From: VAZQ01 sp963712565
GTDB lineage: Bacteria > Pseudomonadota > Alphaproteobacteria > Rhizobiales > Xanthobacteraceae
Assembly (NCBI GenBank): GCA_963712565.1
Contig: CAVQIP010000016.1
Coordinates: 62,001 to 126,000 of the forward strand
Reading direction: 5' to 3'
Length of the DNA: 64,000 nt
The notes below the pieces were generated by a model. That model was not told where the DNA came from. It saw nothing but the letters and a program-made list of their open reading frames with translations, and did no database searches. Made by a program: the position numbers and the translations under genes. This document shows positions 26,736 to 35,089 of the stretch, piece after piece (the stretch's first letter is position 1; each line of letters starts with the position of its first letter).

Positions 26736-27125
26736 TCAGCCGCAAATCCAGACGTAGCCGATGGGCGACAACAGCCAGCATGGGCCCATGCCATAGGCGT
26801 ACCATTGACCGCGCCAGTAGCGCCGTCCGGTCCCGTACCATATGCCGCCATGGTATCGCCTGCCGACGATCGGCCTGTTGCCGTTGACGTTGCTATTGAA
26901 ATTTCTGTTGACGTTCCTGTTGACGTTCCTGTCGATGGTGACGTTCCTGTTCACGTTGCCGCCGCCGCCTCCGCGAGCGGCGCCGCCTCCCTTGCCGCCT
27001 CCGCCCGCTGCCGGAGCACCGCCCCCGCCGCCGGGGGCGCCGCCGTCGGCGGGCGCGGCCAGCGCCGGCGCGGCAATCACGAGAGTGGCCGCCATGGCAG
27101 CGGCGATCGAAAGCTTGCTCAGCAT
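26736..27125 (-). CDS. Exported Gly- and Asn-rich protein
   Basis: 129 aa. A signal peptide (about 1-23, PALAAP) is followed by a Gly/Ala-rich stretch, then Asn/Arg tandem repeats (NVNRNV, RNVNRNVNRNFNSNVNGN), and a C-terminal domain rich in Tyr, Trp and Gly (RRYHGGIWYGTGRRYWRGQW) ending in two Cys. This plan is common among rhizobial envelope proteins of unknown function. The leftward orientation opposes the phage late genes. Confidence 0.75.
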   Translation of the reverse strand: MLSKLSIAAAMAATLVIAAPALAAPADGGAPGGGGGAPAAGGGGKGGGAARGGGGGNVNRNVTIDRNVNRNVNRNFNSNVNGNRPIVGRRYHGGIWYGTGRRYWRGQWYAYGMGPCWLLSPIGYVWICG

Positions 27126-27491
27126 TTGAGATCTCCCGGAAAGTTACGTTGTAGTTGGATTTGGCTCCCCTCACGCTGAACCGGACCTGAACGGGTTTGT
27201 ATCCACGGGTACCGCGCAGATCGGACGTCCGCTTTCGGAGGCAAACTGGAAAACGTTTGCGCGCCGTGTGGTTCTGTCAGTTTGACTCATGGCGGTCGTT
27301 TCACTCGCCCACCCCGTCGGCGCGAAACAGGCGTTGGAGTCGCTAGCGCCTGCTTGCCGAAAATACCATCGCTTGGAGGGCATCCGCGCCGGATCTGCGC
27401 CGAACTCTTGCGCGCGCGGGCGGACAAATCAGCCGCGCGGCGTGCGCATTCTCGGCGCTTGTGGTAGACTGGAGCGTTGGAGGAATTATCA
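27126..27491. other. Intergenic region
   Basis: 366 bp. It carries the promoter region of the leftward Asn-rich gene and, at the right end, a good GGAGGA ribosome site (about 27479) for the small gene at 27492. Other open frames here look non-coding. No repeat or terminator was found. Confidence 0.35.
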
Positions 27492-27686
27492 ATGGGCCTG
27501 TACCTCACCTTTACGGAGCGAGTAAAAATCTGGAACCTGGAAGGCCAACGGATCGCGCCTGCAAGGCTCGTATGGTGGAAGCGGTGGGCGATTTACGCTG
27601 TGTTGGGTATCAAGGTTTGGGCCGTCTCGGTGTCCCTCTCGAGTTCGCATATTTGGGACCTGACCGTTCGCGTCCCCTCGATTTGA
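27492..27686 (+). CDS. Small putative membrane protein
   Basis: 64 aa from the ATG at 27492, with TTGGAGGAA 8 bp upstream. One hydrophobic segment (AIYAVLGIKVWAVSVSLS) is preceded by a basic, Trp-rich stretch (RLVWWKRW), which suggests a single membrane helix. No homology was recognised. Support comes from the ribosome site and composition only. Confidence 0.45.
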   Translation: MGLYLTFTERVKIWNLEGQRIAPARLVWWKRWAIYAVLGIKVWAVSVSLSSSHIWDLTVRVPSI

Positions 27687-27959
27687 TGGCAGAAACGGAG
27701 ATTCCGTCCGTGTCTGGTCCGGTTTGCGCGTGCTGAGCGGCGGCGCCCGGCCAGCGCTGGCAGGCGGCACGGTACGTCGCCTTGCCAGCTCGAGGTCTCC
27801 TCGCCGGCCAGCTGCTTCAATGCGCGTCGGGTCTCCCCGGCGACGGTACGGCTTCACGCGCGCTCGTTGTCTCAAGACGCCGCCGGGTGGCCGAGATTTT
27901 TCACCGATGTTTTTTTTGGGCAGGTCAGCCGCTTTTATCGGGCCCTATCGCCGCCGACA

Positions 27960-28352
27960 TCAGCCGCTGCGCGCAGACCCCAATGCCCGTTCGGCGGCAA
28001 TCAACACGTTGAGCGGCTGCCACGGCTTGGGCATGTAGCCAACCAAGGGCGGCAGTTCGCCTCCGTGCTCGCGCGGATGCCCCGAGGTGAGGATCATGGG
28101 AAGAAGCGGCCAGCGCCGCTTCACCTCCCATGCCAAATCCACTCCGCTCATGGCGCCGGGAAGCCGGATGTCCGCGAAAATCATGGCGACATCTCGCCCG
28201 CCGATGAGCATGACTGCTAGCGCGGCTTCGGCGCTGGCGCACTCGATGGTGTCGATCTCTTCGTCCTCGAGCAGCGCCGCCGTGAGGCTGCGGAGTTCAG
28301 CGTCGTCCTCGACGATCAATACGGCTCGATGTTTCTGCTGCGCTTGCCCCAT
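27960..28352 (-). CDS. Stand-alone receiver-domain protein
   Basis: 130 aa from the ATG at 28352 (ribosome site AAGGGGA); a 13-residue longer start is possible. It is a single CheY-like receiver: acidic pocket in LIVEDDAELR, phospho-acceptor Asp in MIFADIRLPG, Thr/Ser in LTSGHP, and Lys in YMPKPWQP. No output domain is present. Such single-domain regulators act by phosphotransfer or protein contact, often in FixJ/HWE-kinase systems of rhizobia. No kinase lies nearby, so its partner is unknown. Confidence 0.85.
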   Translation of the reverse strand: MGQAQQKHRAVLIVEDDAELRSLTAALLEDEEIDTIECASAEAALAVMLIGGRDVAMIFADIRLPGAMSGVDLAWEVKRRWPLLPMILTSGHPREHGGELPPLVGYMPKPWQPLNVLIAAERALGSARSG

Positions 28353-28770
28353 GGCCCGGTCCCCTTCTGAGCGTTGGTCGTGGATCGGCATTCAATCGGC
28401 GCATGAGCGCCGACAGCCGTCGCGGGAGCGGGGACGAAACAATGTCGGCGAATGTGGCCCGCAACTCGCCCCTAAGCGTCAGCGGGAACGTCATTCGGTC
28501 GAGTGGTACCTGGGTCGGACGGCGCATCTCGCGGCCTGTTCCCCGAACAGGAACCTCCCCTCGCTCTCGCGTCCTATGTCGACAATGCGACAGAAGGCGT
28601 TTTGTTCAGGGCCGGCGGCAAGATTTTTGCGGGGCCATGACCGCGGAAGCCGTCATGCTTGATTTGCGCGCAGCCAGGGCTCCCGGACGGCGGTTGCTGG
28701 CCCTTTGTGGGGGATGGACGGCGCAACGGAACCCGGGCGGCGGACACGACGATGGCCAGCGTCCCTCATC
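28353..28770. other. Intergenic region
   Basis: 418 bp between the receiver gene and the end of the 369-aa exported protein gene, both leftward. Several rightward open frames cross it but have no ribosome site and are out of character. Nothing could be supported beyond a presumed promoter for the receiver gene. Confidence 0.35.
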
Positions 28771-29880
28771 TCATGGAAGGTCAGCGAGAGAAGCGGGTCC
28801 AGGACCCGACGTGATCCGCATCGGCCACTGTCTTGAGTCAAACGGCACCACTGGAGGCAGGAACGGCTTGATCCCGAGCTTGGCGCTTTCAGCGATGATT
28901 GCGGCGCGGGCATCGCCCCCCATCAGTTCGTAGTCCATCTGATAGTAATTGCCGAAGAACAGCGCTCCATCCGAGCGGTCGGCGATGATCCGGGTAAGAG
29001 CCTCCATCATCTCGTCGGGTGCGGTGGTGAAGGAGATGGTCTCGATCAGGATTAGGCGGTCGTTCATCGCCTCCGGCCCGAAAAACTGCGCTAACACGCT
29101 GAATAAGACGTTGTTTTGACGCGTGGCATAGATCGTATTGCTGGCTGCGTAGGTCTTCTCCCAATCACCGCCGAGCATCTTCTTCCAGTCCGCGAGCACT
29201 TTCATCCAATGGGCGACCTGGGTCTGCGCTGCCCACTCGATGTCCAGCTTCAGGTGCGGCGCCTGCTTCCTAGTGAATGCCTGCAACGCGGCAAAGGAGA
29301 CGGCGGCTTTCGCCAAACAATCGTCCATGAATGCGATGTTGTTCTGCAGAATAATGCGATCGTTGTTCCGCCAGTCCGGTGGCATTGGCGTCTCCTCTAG
29401 GCCATCCAGGGCGGACTGCATCCGGGCGCGATAGGCGAGCATCGGGCCGCGCCATGACTGATCGGCGGGATTATCGAGATAGGGCCCCACGACCTGGGCA
29501 AGCGCCATGGCGCTGTGGTCGACGGATTTAAGCAACTGATAGACGATGGGCACCGATGGTGCCTCGAGCGGCGCCATGCCGGGCCGATAAAGAATGAACC
29601 TGCCCCCCGCCCCCGAGAACAGGCCGAGAATGACGGGATGCTTGGCAAGAATGTTCTTCTGGAAGATCTTGAGCGCGTTGTCATAGAGCTCAAACATGGC
29701 GGTATTCAGCGCCAAAACGTTTTTCATCGCGGTCTCGGCCGGGCTGGAAACTGTGCGACCGGAAATCGGCGCCATGTAGGACGGCAGATCTTGTGCCTTC
29801 ACCGTTGAGCCGAGACCTGCCAACACGATCGATGTCAGGGTCGTATAGATCAGCGTTTGCAGGAGTGAATGAGCTCGCAT
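28771..29880 (-). CDS. Exported protein of unknown function
   Basis: 369 aa with a signal peptide (about 1-29, cleavage after VKA). The mature protein is helix-rich, with long stretches such as QALKIF/NILAKHPVILGLFSG, WAAQTQVAHWMKVLADW and MNDRLILIETISFTTAPDEM. No catalytic motif or known domain was recognised. It is monocistronic and leftward inside the cargo region between terminase and portal. Confidence 0.72.
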   Translation of the reverse strand: MRAHSLLQTLIYTTLTSIVLAGLGSTVKAQDLPSYMAPISGRTVSSPAETAMKNVLALNTAMFELYDNALKIFQKNILAKHPVILGLFSGAGGRFILYRPGMAPLEAPSVPIVYQLLKSVDHSAMALAQVVGPYLDNPADQSWRGPMLAYRARMQSALDGLEETPMPPDWRNNDRIILQNNIAFMDDCLAKAAVSFAALQAFTRKQAPHLKLDIEWAAQTQVAHWMKVLADWKKMLGGDWEKTYAASNTIYATRQNNVLFSVLAQFFGPEAMNDRLILIETISFTTAPDEMMEALTRIIADRSDGALFFGNYYQMDYELMGGDARAAIIAESAKLGIKPFLPPVVPFDSRQWPMRITSGPGPASLADLP

Positions 29881-30382
29881 TAGCTTGCCTCCAAGCGGAT
29901 ATCCCCAAATGATCAGTTGTTTGGATCAGTCAATGATGCTCGAACAATACCGTGATCGATGCTCGAAGGAAGTCTCAATTGGCCCGCGCCAACGCCCTTC
30001 GCCGCCCTCGATCTCCTACGGCTTCGATCAGGTCTATCAATGGCGAGGGCCGCCGATGGCTGATCGAGTAATCGTTGCAACCCATGCATATTGTTTGCTG
30101 CGGTGCATGAGTCCGCTAATGGCACTTTGAGACCTCCACTGATGTCCGCCATACGGCCGCTTTCGGGGCCAATGCGGACATCGGCTAGAGATCGGCGGAC
30201 AATAGCGATTTATGAGGACACGCCTTGGAGCATGACCCGAAAAGTTGCAGGCTTTTCGGACAAGATCATGCGGCCAAACGAGTGCTTGGAGCAAAATCGC
30301 GATTGAGCACGCGGCGATTTCGCCCCAGGGGCAGCGGATCGCTGCGCCGGATGACGGTCGGAGACGACTCGCGCAGCTCCGG
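29881..30382. other. Intergenic region with two palindromic repeats
   Basis: 502 bp with no supported gene. It contains an inverted repeat ATGTCCGC...GCGGACAT near 30142-30181 and, at 30225-30306, a longer imperfect palindrome with GAGCATGACCCGAAAAG and CTTTTCGGACAAGATCATGC of the type repeated in Bradyrhizobium-group genomes. Confidence 0.55.
30225..30306. repeat. Rhizobial-type intergenic palindrome
   Basis: An imperfect hairpin in which GAGCATGACCCGAAAAG is answered by CTTTTCGGACAAGATCATGC after a short loop. Sequences of this form (GAGCATGATCCGGAAAAG type) are scattered between genes in Bradyrhizobiaceae. It therefore marks host-like DNA inside the prophage span. Recognition is from memory of the motif, not a search. 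Confidence 0.55.
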
Positions 30383-30628
30383 TCACGCCGCGGCGCCGAC
30401 GCGATCGCGCAGGCCGGTGACGCCGACGACCTCGGCGCAGTGCTCGCAGCAGAAGAATGTCCCGTCCTTCTCGAGCCCGTGACCGACGATGCGGATGCCG
30501 CAGTTCTCGCAGGTCGGCGCAAGTGCGTGGATCGCACATTCGAAGCTGTCGAAGGTATGGGTCGAACCGTTCATGCTCACCTGAAAAGCCTTGTCGTAGT
30601 CGTTTCCGCAGGTTTCGCATTTGGCCAT
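30383..30628 (-). CDS. Small Cys-rich zinc-binding protein
   Basis: 81 aa from the ATG at 30628 with TGGGAGG upstream. Cys motifs CETCGNDY (4,7), SFECAIH, CENCGIRIVGHG and FFCCEHCAE suggest two treble-clef/zinc-ribbon-like metal sites. Similar small proteins are annotated as prokaryotic metallothionein or Zn-ribbon proteins; the function is unknown. An extended upstream frame is Arg/Gly-rich and was rejected. Confidence 0.8.
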   Translation of the reverse strand: MAKCETCGNDYDKAFQVSMNGSTHTFDSFECAIHALAPTCENCGIRIVGHGLEKDGTFFCCEHCAEVVGVTGLRDRVGAAA

Positions 30629-30882
30629 GGCGACCTCCCAATTGGCTGTTGCTTCCGGGCTCGACTTTGTTAACCCGCAGCCTGCTGGGCCTGTTCCGGA
30701 GCGCTTGCAAACGCGCCGATGATCGCTCCCTGCGCCGCGAAAACCGGCAATACCGCGCCTTTTTTTGGGGTTGGGTGCCGATTCCCTCGAAAATGAACCT
30801 TTCCCAGGGGCGCCGCGACTAACTCCCACGACCCTTCGGCAGCGTATTCGACGCCACGAGGGCGCCTGGGTGGGTGGTCAAA

Positions 30883-31137
30883 ATGTCCGTCTCTAAGCTC
30901 GCAGCTGGTCTGATGGCGCTCGCATTGGGTGCCGCCGTGGTGACGGCGGTCGCGGGTGTCGGCCCTGAGGTGAAGGCGGAGCTCACGCCGTCCGCTCCCA
31001 AAGCCGATCGGTCTGCCACTCGTCCGGTCAACACTCCTCCTCTTACCTCAGCCTGTCCGCGGGAGCCGTGGCCGTATGGCTGCCAATGGCGCGAACCGCT
31101 CGCCCGCCGGGTTCTCCGCAGCTCGCGACCCCTCTAA
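30883..31137 (+). CDS. Small exported protein with CPREPWPYGC motif
   Basis: 84 aa from the ATG at 30883 (a GTG 9 bp upstream is also in frame). Signal peptide about 1-27, then a polar linker and CPREPWPYGCQWREP near the end. The C-x(n)-WPY-x-C pattern is typical of a group of small rhizobial periplasmic proteins of unknown function; the two Cys could form a disulfide. Confidence 0.65.
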   Translation: MSVSKLAAGLMALALGAAVVTAVAGVGPEVKAELTPSAPKADRSATRPVNTPPLTSACPREPWPYGCQWREPLARRVLRSSRPL

Positions 31138-31154
31138 CTGCCACCCGATGAATG

Positions 31155-31703
31155 CTAACCCTCGAGCGGCCGTAGCGACCGGCTGATGCGGGTCACGATG
31201 GCGTCCCAGGCGCGTTTTTCCTCCTGCGGATAGACCAGGTCGAAGCAATGGATGGCCCCGCCCGCGTCGGTGGAGAAATTACATCGGCTGTAGAAGATGA
31301 GCCCGTGGCGAGTCGATGAGATCGCAAAGAACGATCGGGCGACCCGCTCGTAGTCGAGAGCTGTTCGCCCCACGCGCAGATTGTTCTTCAGGTAGCTGGC
31401 CGGCGTGTCGCCGTCCTCGTTCTCGCGGGTATAGATCGTCAGCACGGAGCGCCCGTCGGCGCTGTTGAATCGCTGCCCGAATCCCTTCTCCGCCTTTCCC
31501 TCCGGCACCGAAAAGATCCCGGCCGGATAGTCGACCGTCGTTCCGAACTCCGGAACCAGGAACGTCTGCCAGTCCAGAGCCGGCTGGCGTCCTCGCGTTT
31601 GAGCGTTGGCACCGGACAGAACGGACAAGGTGACGAGCACATTGGACATGACGGCCAATGTGACCAGCACGGTCGTCAACCCGCATTTTGCGAGCGCGGG
31701 CAT
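31155..31703 (-). CDS. Exported protein of unknown function
   Basis: 182 aa from the ATG at 31703 with AGGGAGG upstream. The hydrophobic N-terminus (about 10-35, ending GANAQ) is a signal peptide or anchor. The mature part has DYPAGIFSVPEGKAEKGFGQ and FNSADGRSVLTIYTRENEDG, then GLIFYSRCNFS and a second Cys in IHCFDLVYP. Rhizobial genomes carry many such proteins. No catalytic site was recognised. Confidence 0.75.
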   Translation of the reverse strand: MPALAKCGLTTVLVTLAVMSNVLVTLSVLSGANAQTRGRQPALDWQTFLVPEFGTTVDYPAGIFSVPEGKAEKGFGQRFNSADGRSVLTIYTRENEDGDTPASYLKNNLRVGRTALDYERVARSFFAISSTRHGLIFYSRCNFSTDAGGAIHCFDLVYPQEEKRAWDAIVTRISRSLRPLEG

Positions 31704-32129
31704 GGGTTTAACCTCCCTTGCAGGCGCGGTCTCCATCCGACGATGCTCATCGCGGCGTTGGACTTGATCCAAGTACGTGGGCCATGGCGGCGTAGATGCA
31801 ACGGAATGTCTCGAGACGTCGGTCGCGGCAAGCCCGGCGGACGTTCATGCGCGCTTCGATAACCGATGAACCCGTTCCCCGATGGCGTGACCCCCAAGGG
31901 GGACCGGCAATGGAGATTTCGGCATCTTTCGATGAATCTCATGAGACAACAAGCAGTCTCACACAGATACGTGCCCCCGATTCTTACGATCGATTTTTCG
32001 CGTCCGCGGGAAAACTACGCAGGAGCGCGGTCCCACGGCTGACCAGGCGGTGTCGCGGGATGTGTCGGCCGCTCGCGGCACCGAAATCGTCATCAGGCGG
32101 ACTGGATACGCAAGACGGAAAATCATGTC
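31704..32129. other. Intergenic region before the portal promoters
   Basis: 426 bp with no supported gene. A GATTC (GANTC) occurs near 31979 but without the rest of the promoter repeat. The right end runs into promoter-like copy B. Confidence 0.4.
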
Positions 32130-32185
32130 TTGACTCACGTATCGCGAATCGCCGACAAAAGATCATTCTCCAAAAATATGCATGG
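32130..32185 (+). promoter_or_regulatory. Phage late-promoter-like repeat, copy B
   Basis: TTGACT (32130-32135), 18 bp, GACAAA (32154-32159), with GAATC at 32146-32150 and the invariant CATTCTCCAAAA starting at 32164. A second GANTC site, GACTC (32132-32136), overlaps the -35. The -10 match is the weakest of the three copies. It is 88 bp upstream of copy C, in tandem. Confidence 0.65.
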
Positions 32186-32217
32186 AACGAAGGTCGGACG
32201 GATCGTCGTTCCTGCCC

Positions 32218-32273
32218 TTGACAACGTAACGCGAATCAACTACAAGAATGTCATTCTCCAAAACTACGCAGTG
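32218..32273 (+). promoter_or_regulatory. Phage late-promoter-like repeat, copy C
   Basis: The best copy: TTGACA (32218-32223), exactly 17 bp, TACAAG (32241-32246), with GAATC (32233-32237) three bases before the -10, CATTCTCCAAAA starting at 32252, then CGCAGTG. The predicted start would fall at about 32252-32254, within or just before the 12-mer. It drives toward the portal gene 186 bp downstream. Confidence 0.75.
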
Positions 32274-32458
32274 ACCACCGTCGAGGTCATCGACCGCGCC
32301 GGATCGGCGCGAAGCGGCGGCTTGCGCGCCGCGCAACTGCGCGCAGGGGCATCCTTCCGACGGATCTCGAGCTGCTCTCTGACTTGCTCTCGGCTGTAAG
32401 AAGCCGGCGTCTGTTGCGCGCCGGATCTACCTCGTGCCCGTTCCACTGGTGATCGACA

Positions 32459-34606
32459 ATGCCCAAAATGTCGCCCGGCGATCTCAAGGCCTTGTTGGCC
32501 GCGGAGAAGGCCGACGCGCTGTCGGCGATGTCGGCCTGCAAGCTGTCGGACGAGCGGTCGCGCGCGCTCGACTACTACCTCGGAGACATGTCGCGTGACA
32601 TGCCGGCGCCGGAAGGCCGGTCAAAAGCAGTATCGACCGACGTAGCCGACACCATCGAAGGGCTGATGCCTGCGCTGATGGACATTTTCACGTCGGGCGA
32701 CGAGGTGGTGCGGTTCGAGCCGGTCGGGCCCGAGGACGTGGCTGCCGCCGAGCAGGAGACCGACTACGTCAATCACGTCTTCATGCAACAGAACCCGGGC
32801 TTCCTGGTTCTCTACAGCTTCATCAAGGACGCGCTGCTCTCCAAGGTCGGCATCGTCAAGGTGTGGTGGGAAACGCGCGAGGAGACCGAGCGCGCGACCT
32901 ACCTCGACCAGCCCGCCGACGCCTTCGCCATGCTGGTTGCCGATCCCAGCACCGAGGTGATCGAGCACAGCGAGCGCCCCGGCGAAGGCGGGGGTGGCCT
33001 CCATGACGTCACCGTCGAGACCAGGCGGAGCTATGCCTGCGCTCGGGTCGAGGCCGTGCCGCCGGAGGAATTCGGCATCGCCCGCAACGCCCGCAACATT
33101 CGCGATGCCGGCTACGTCTTCCACGACGTGCTCAAGCGGCAGGAGGAATTGATCTCGCAGGGCTATGACGCCGAGCAGGTCGAGAATCTGCCGAGTTACA
33201 GCGGATTGACCAACATCGAGACGCAGGCCCGTGACACTGTCGAGGAGCGCGACGGCAGCCAGGGCGACGAGGGCCTCAACAAGCCCAACCGCCTGATCAA
33301 GATCACCGAGCACTACGTGCGGATGGATTACGAAGGGGACGGCAAGCCGGGCCTCTATCGCGTCACGGCCGGGAGCGAGCAGGGCGAAGTGCTGTTGCGC
33401 AACGGCGAGCCCGATGTGGTGCGCGAGGATGCCATCCCGTTCGCGGCCATGACGCCGGTGATCGTGACCCATCGCTTCTTCGGCCGTTCGATCGCCGATC
33501 TGGTGATGGACATCCAGCGCATCAAGACCGCGCTGCTGCGGGCGCTTTTGGACAACGCCTATCTCGCCAACAACCCGCGCACCGAGGTCCCGGAGAGCCA
33601 CGCCACCGAGACCACCTTGGACGATCTCCTGGTCTCGCGCCCGGGCGGAATCGTGCGCACCAAGATGCCGGGCGGCTTGAGCGTCATCGAGCATCCGGAC
33701 ATCGGCGGCCACGTGTTTCCGCTGCTGCAATACCAGGACGCCACGCGCGAGTGGCGCACCGGCGTCTCGCGCCAGGGCCAGGGCGTCGATCCCAATGCGC
33801 TGCAGAACCAGGTCGCGACCATCGCCAACCAGATGTTCAACGCCGCGCAGGCCAAGACCAAGATGATCGCGCGCATCTTCGCGGAGACCGGCATCCGCGA
33901 TCTCTTCACGCTCCTCCATGCCACCATCCGCAAGCACGGCTCGCAGCCGCAAACAGCGCGGCTGCGCAATCAGTGGGTGACGGTCGATCCGCGCGACTGG
34001 AAGGCGCGCAACGACATGACCGTGAATGTCGGGCTCGGCACCGGCAGCAAGACCGAGCAGCTCGGCCACCTGCAGCTCATCATCGGCGCGCAGGAGAAGG
34101 CGATCGCCGCCGGGCTGGTGTCGCCGAAGAACCTCTACAATTCGGCCAAGGAGCTGACCAAGCTCGTCGGCCACAAGAACGTCGACATGTTCTTCACCGC
34201 GCCGGGCGCGGCGGCCGATCCGCAGGACCCGGCATCGGCGCCGATCCCGCCGCCGCCCGACCCGAAGGCTGCGGAGGCGCAGGGCCGGTTGCAGCTCGAG
34301 CACGCCAAGGCCGCCGCCGATGTCCAGATCACGACGCAAAAGAATCAGGCCGACCAGCAGATGAGCGCCGCCAAGATCGCGGCCGACGCCGAGTTCAAGC
34401 GCGAGCAGCTCAAGCTGGAATTCGACTTGAAGGTTCAGCAGATGAACGCCGAGTTCGCCCTCAAGCGGGAGCAGATGGCCGCGGAACTGGCGCTGCGGCG
34501 CGAGCAGATGGCGCTTGACCCCCAGGTGAAGCACACGGTCGGCATGACCAAGGCGGAGAACGCGGCCGCGATCGACGGCGTGCGCATGGGTGGAAAAGTG
34601 GGATGA
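32459..34606 (+). CDS. Phage portal protein (P22/SU10 podovirus type)
   Basis: 715 aa. It forms the dodecameric ring through which DNA enters the head. Features of podovirus portals include ALDYYLGDM and EGLMPALMDIFTSGDEVVRF near the N-terminus, DALLSKVGIVKVWWE, a central GKPGLYRVTAG, and QRIKTALLRALLDNAYLANN. A long C-terminal helix and Gln/Lys-rich coiled coil (from about 600) would form the barrel. The ribosome site is weak; the Met at 32468 is an alternative. It opens the structural operon. Confidence 0.92.
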   Translation: MPKMSPGDLKALLAAEKADALSAMSACKLSDERSRALDYYLGDMSRDMPAPEGRSKAVSTDVADTIEGLMPALMDIFTSGDEVVRFEPVGPEDVAAAEQETDYVNHVFMQQNPGFLVLYSFIKDALLSKVGIVKVWWETREETERATYLDQPADAFAMLVADPSTEVIEHSERPGEGGGGLHDVTVETRRSYACARVEAVPPEEFGIARNARNIRDAGYVFHDVLKRQEELISQGYDAEQVENLPSYSGLTNIETQARDTVEERDGSQGDEGLNKPNRLIKITEHYVRMDYEGDGKPGLYRVTAGSEQGEVLLRNGEPDVVREDAIPFAAMTPVIVTHRFFGRSIADLVMDIQRIKTALLRALLDNAYLANNPRTEVPESHATETTLDDLLVSRPGGIVRTKMPGGLSVIEHPDIGGHVFPLLQYQDATREWRTGVSRQGQGVDPNALQNQVATIANQMFNAAQAKTKMIARIFAETGIRDLFTLLHATIRKHGSQPQTARLRNQWVTVDPRDWKARNDMTVNVGLGTGSKTEQLGHLQLIIGAQEKAIAAGLVSPKNLYNSAKELTKLVGHKNVDMFFTAPGAAADPQDPASAPIPPPPDPKAAEAQGRLQLEHAKAAADVQITTQKNQADQQMSAAKIAADAEFKREQLKLEFDLKVQQMNAEFALKREQMAAELALRREQMALDPQVKHTVGMTKAENAAAIDGVRMGGKVG

Positions 34607-34635
34607 TCGCCGCCGCGCATGCGATGTTGCTGAAA

Positions 34636-34768
34636 GTGCCCTCTCCCCGCGGGGGAGAGGGCAGTTCGGTCTAGCCGCGCAAGGGAGCGGGTGAGGGGGT
34701 TCGAAGTCTCTACTCATCGGCCGGTAACCCCCTCACCCCAACCCTCTCCCCCAAGGGGGAGAGGGAGT
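34636..34768. repeat. GC-rich intergenic inverted repeat
   Basis: Nested palindromes between portal and the next gene: CCCTCTCCCC...GGGGGAGAGGG at 34639-34662, and GGTGAGGGGGTT answered by AACCCCCTCACC further on, ending CCCTCTCCCCCAAGGGGGAG. Elements of this kind recur between genes in many alphaproteobacterial genomes. Its presence inside a phage structural operon suggests insertion or acquisition after integration. Confidence 0.7.
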
Positions 34769-34803
34769 TCATCGAGCAAGCGGCGCGACATCCGGAGAGA
34801 TCC

Positions 34804-35076
34804 ATGAGCGAGGACAAATTGCAGTCCGCGATCTCGCGCGGCGCTCGGGCTGATGCGCTGCTCAAGAATGAATTGTTGCTGGAAGCATTCGCCACGCTCG
34901 ATGCGGAATACGTCAAGGCTTGGCGGACCTGGCCGGCTGCCGACACCGCGGGCCGCGAGCGGCTGTGGCAGGCCGTCAACGTGCTGGGCAAGGTGCGCGA
35001 CCATCTCGGCCGCGTCCTCGCCGACGGCAAGCTCGCGCAGCGCGAATTCAACGATCTGATTCACAAGCGGCAATAG
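34804..35076 (+). CDS. Small phage protein between portal and scaffold
   Basis: 90 aa, all-helical, with LEAFATLDAEYVKAWRTWP and GRVLADGKLAQREFNDLIHK. No domain was recognised, but small helical proteins at this place are common in P22/SU10-like head modules. A purine-rich GGAGAG precedes the ATG. It is 13 bp upstream of the scaffold-like gene. Confidence 0.7.
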   Translation: MSEDKLQSAISRGARADALLKNELLLEAFATLDAEYVKAWRTWPAADTAGRERLWQAVNVLGKVRDHLGRVLADGKLAQREFNDLIHKRQ

Positions 35077-35089
35077 CCGAGGAGACATC

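Noticed and set aside
32621..34717. 698-codon open frame antisense to the portal gene
   Set aside because: GC-rich codon bias leaves the opposite strand open; the sequence is Arg/His/Leu/Asp-rich without motifs, while the plus-strand frame is a recognisable portal.
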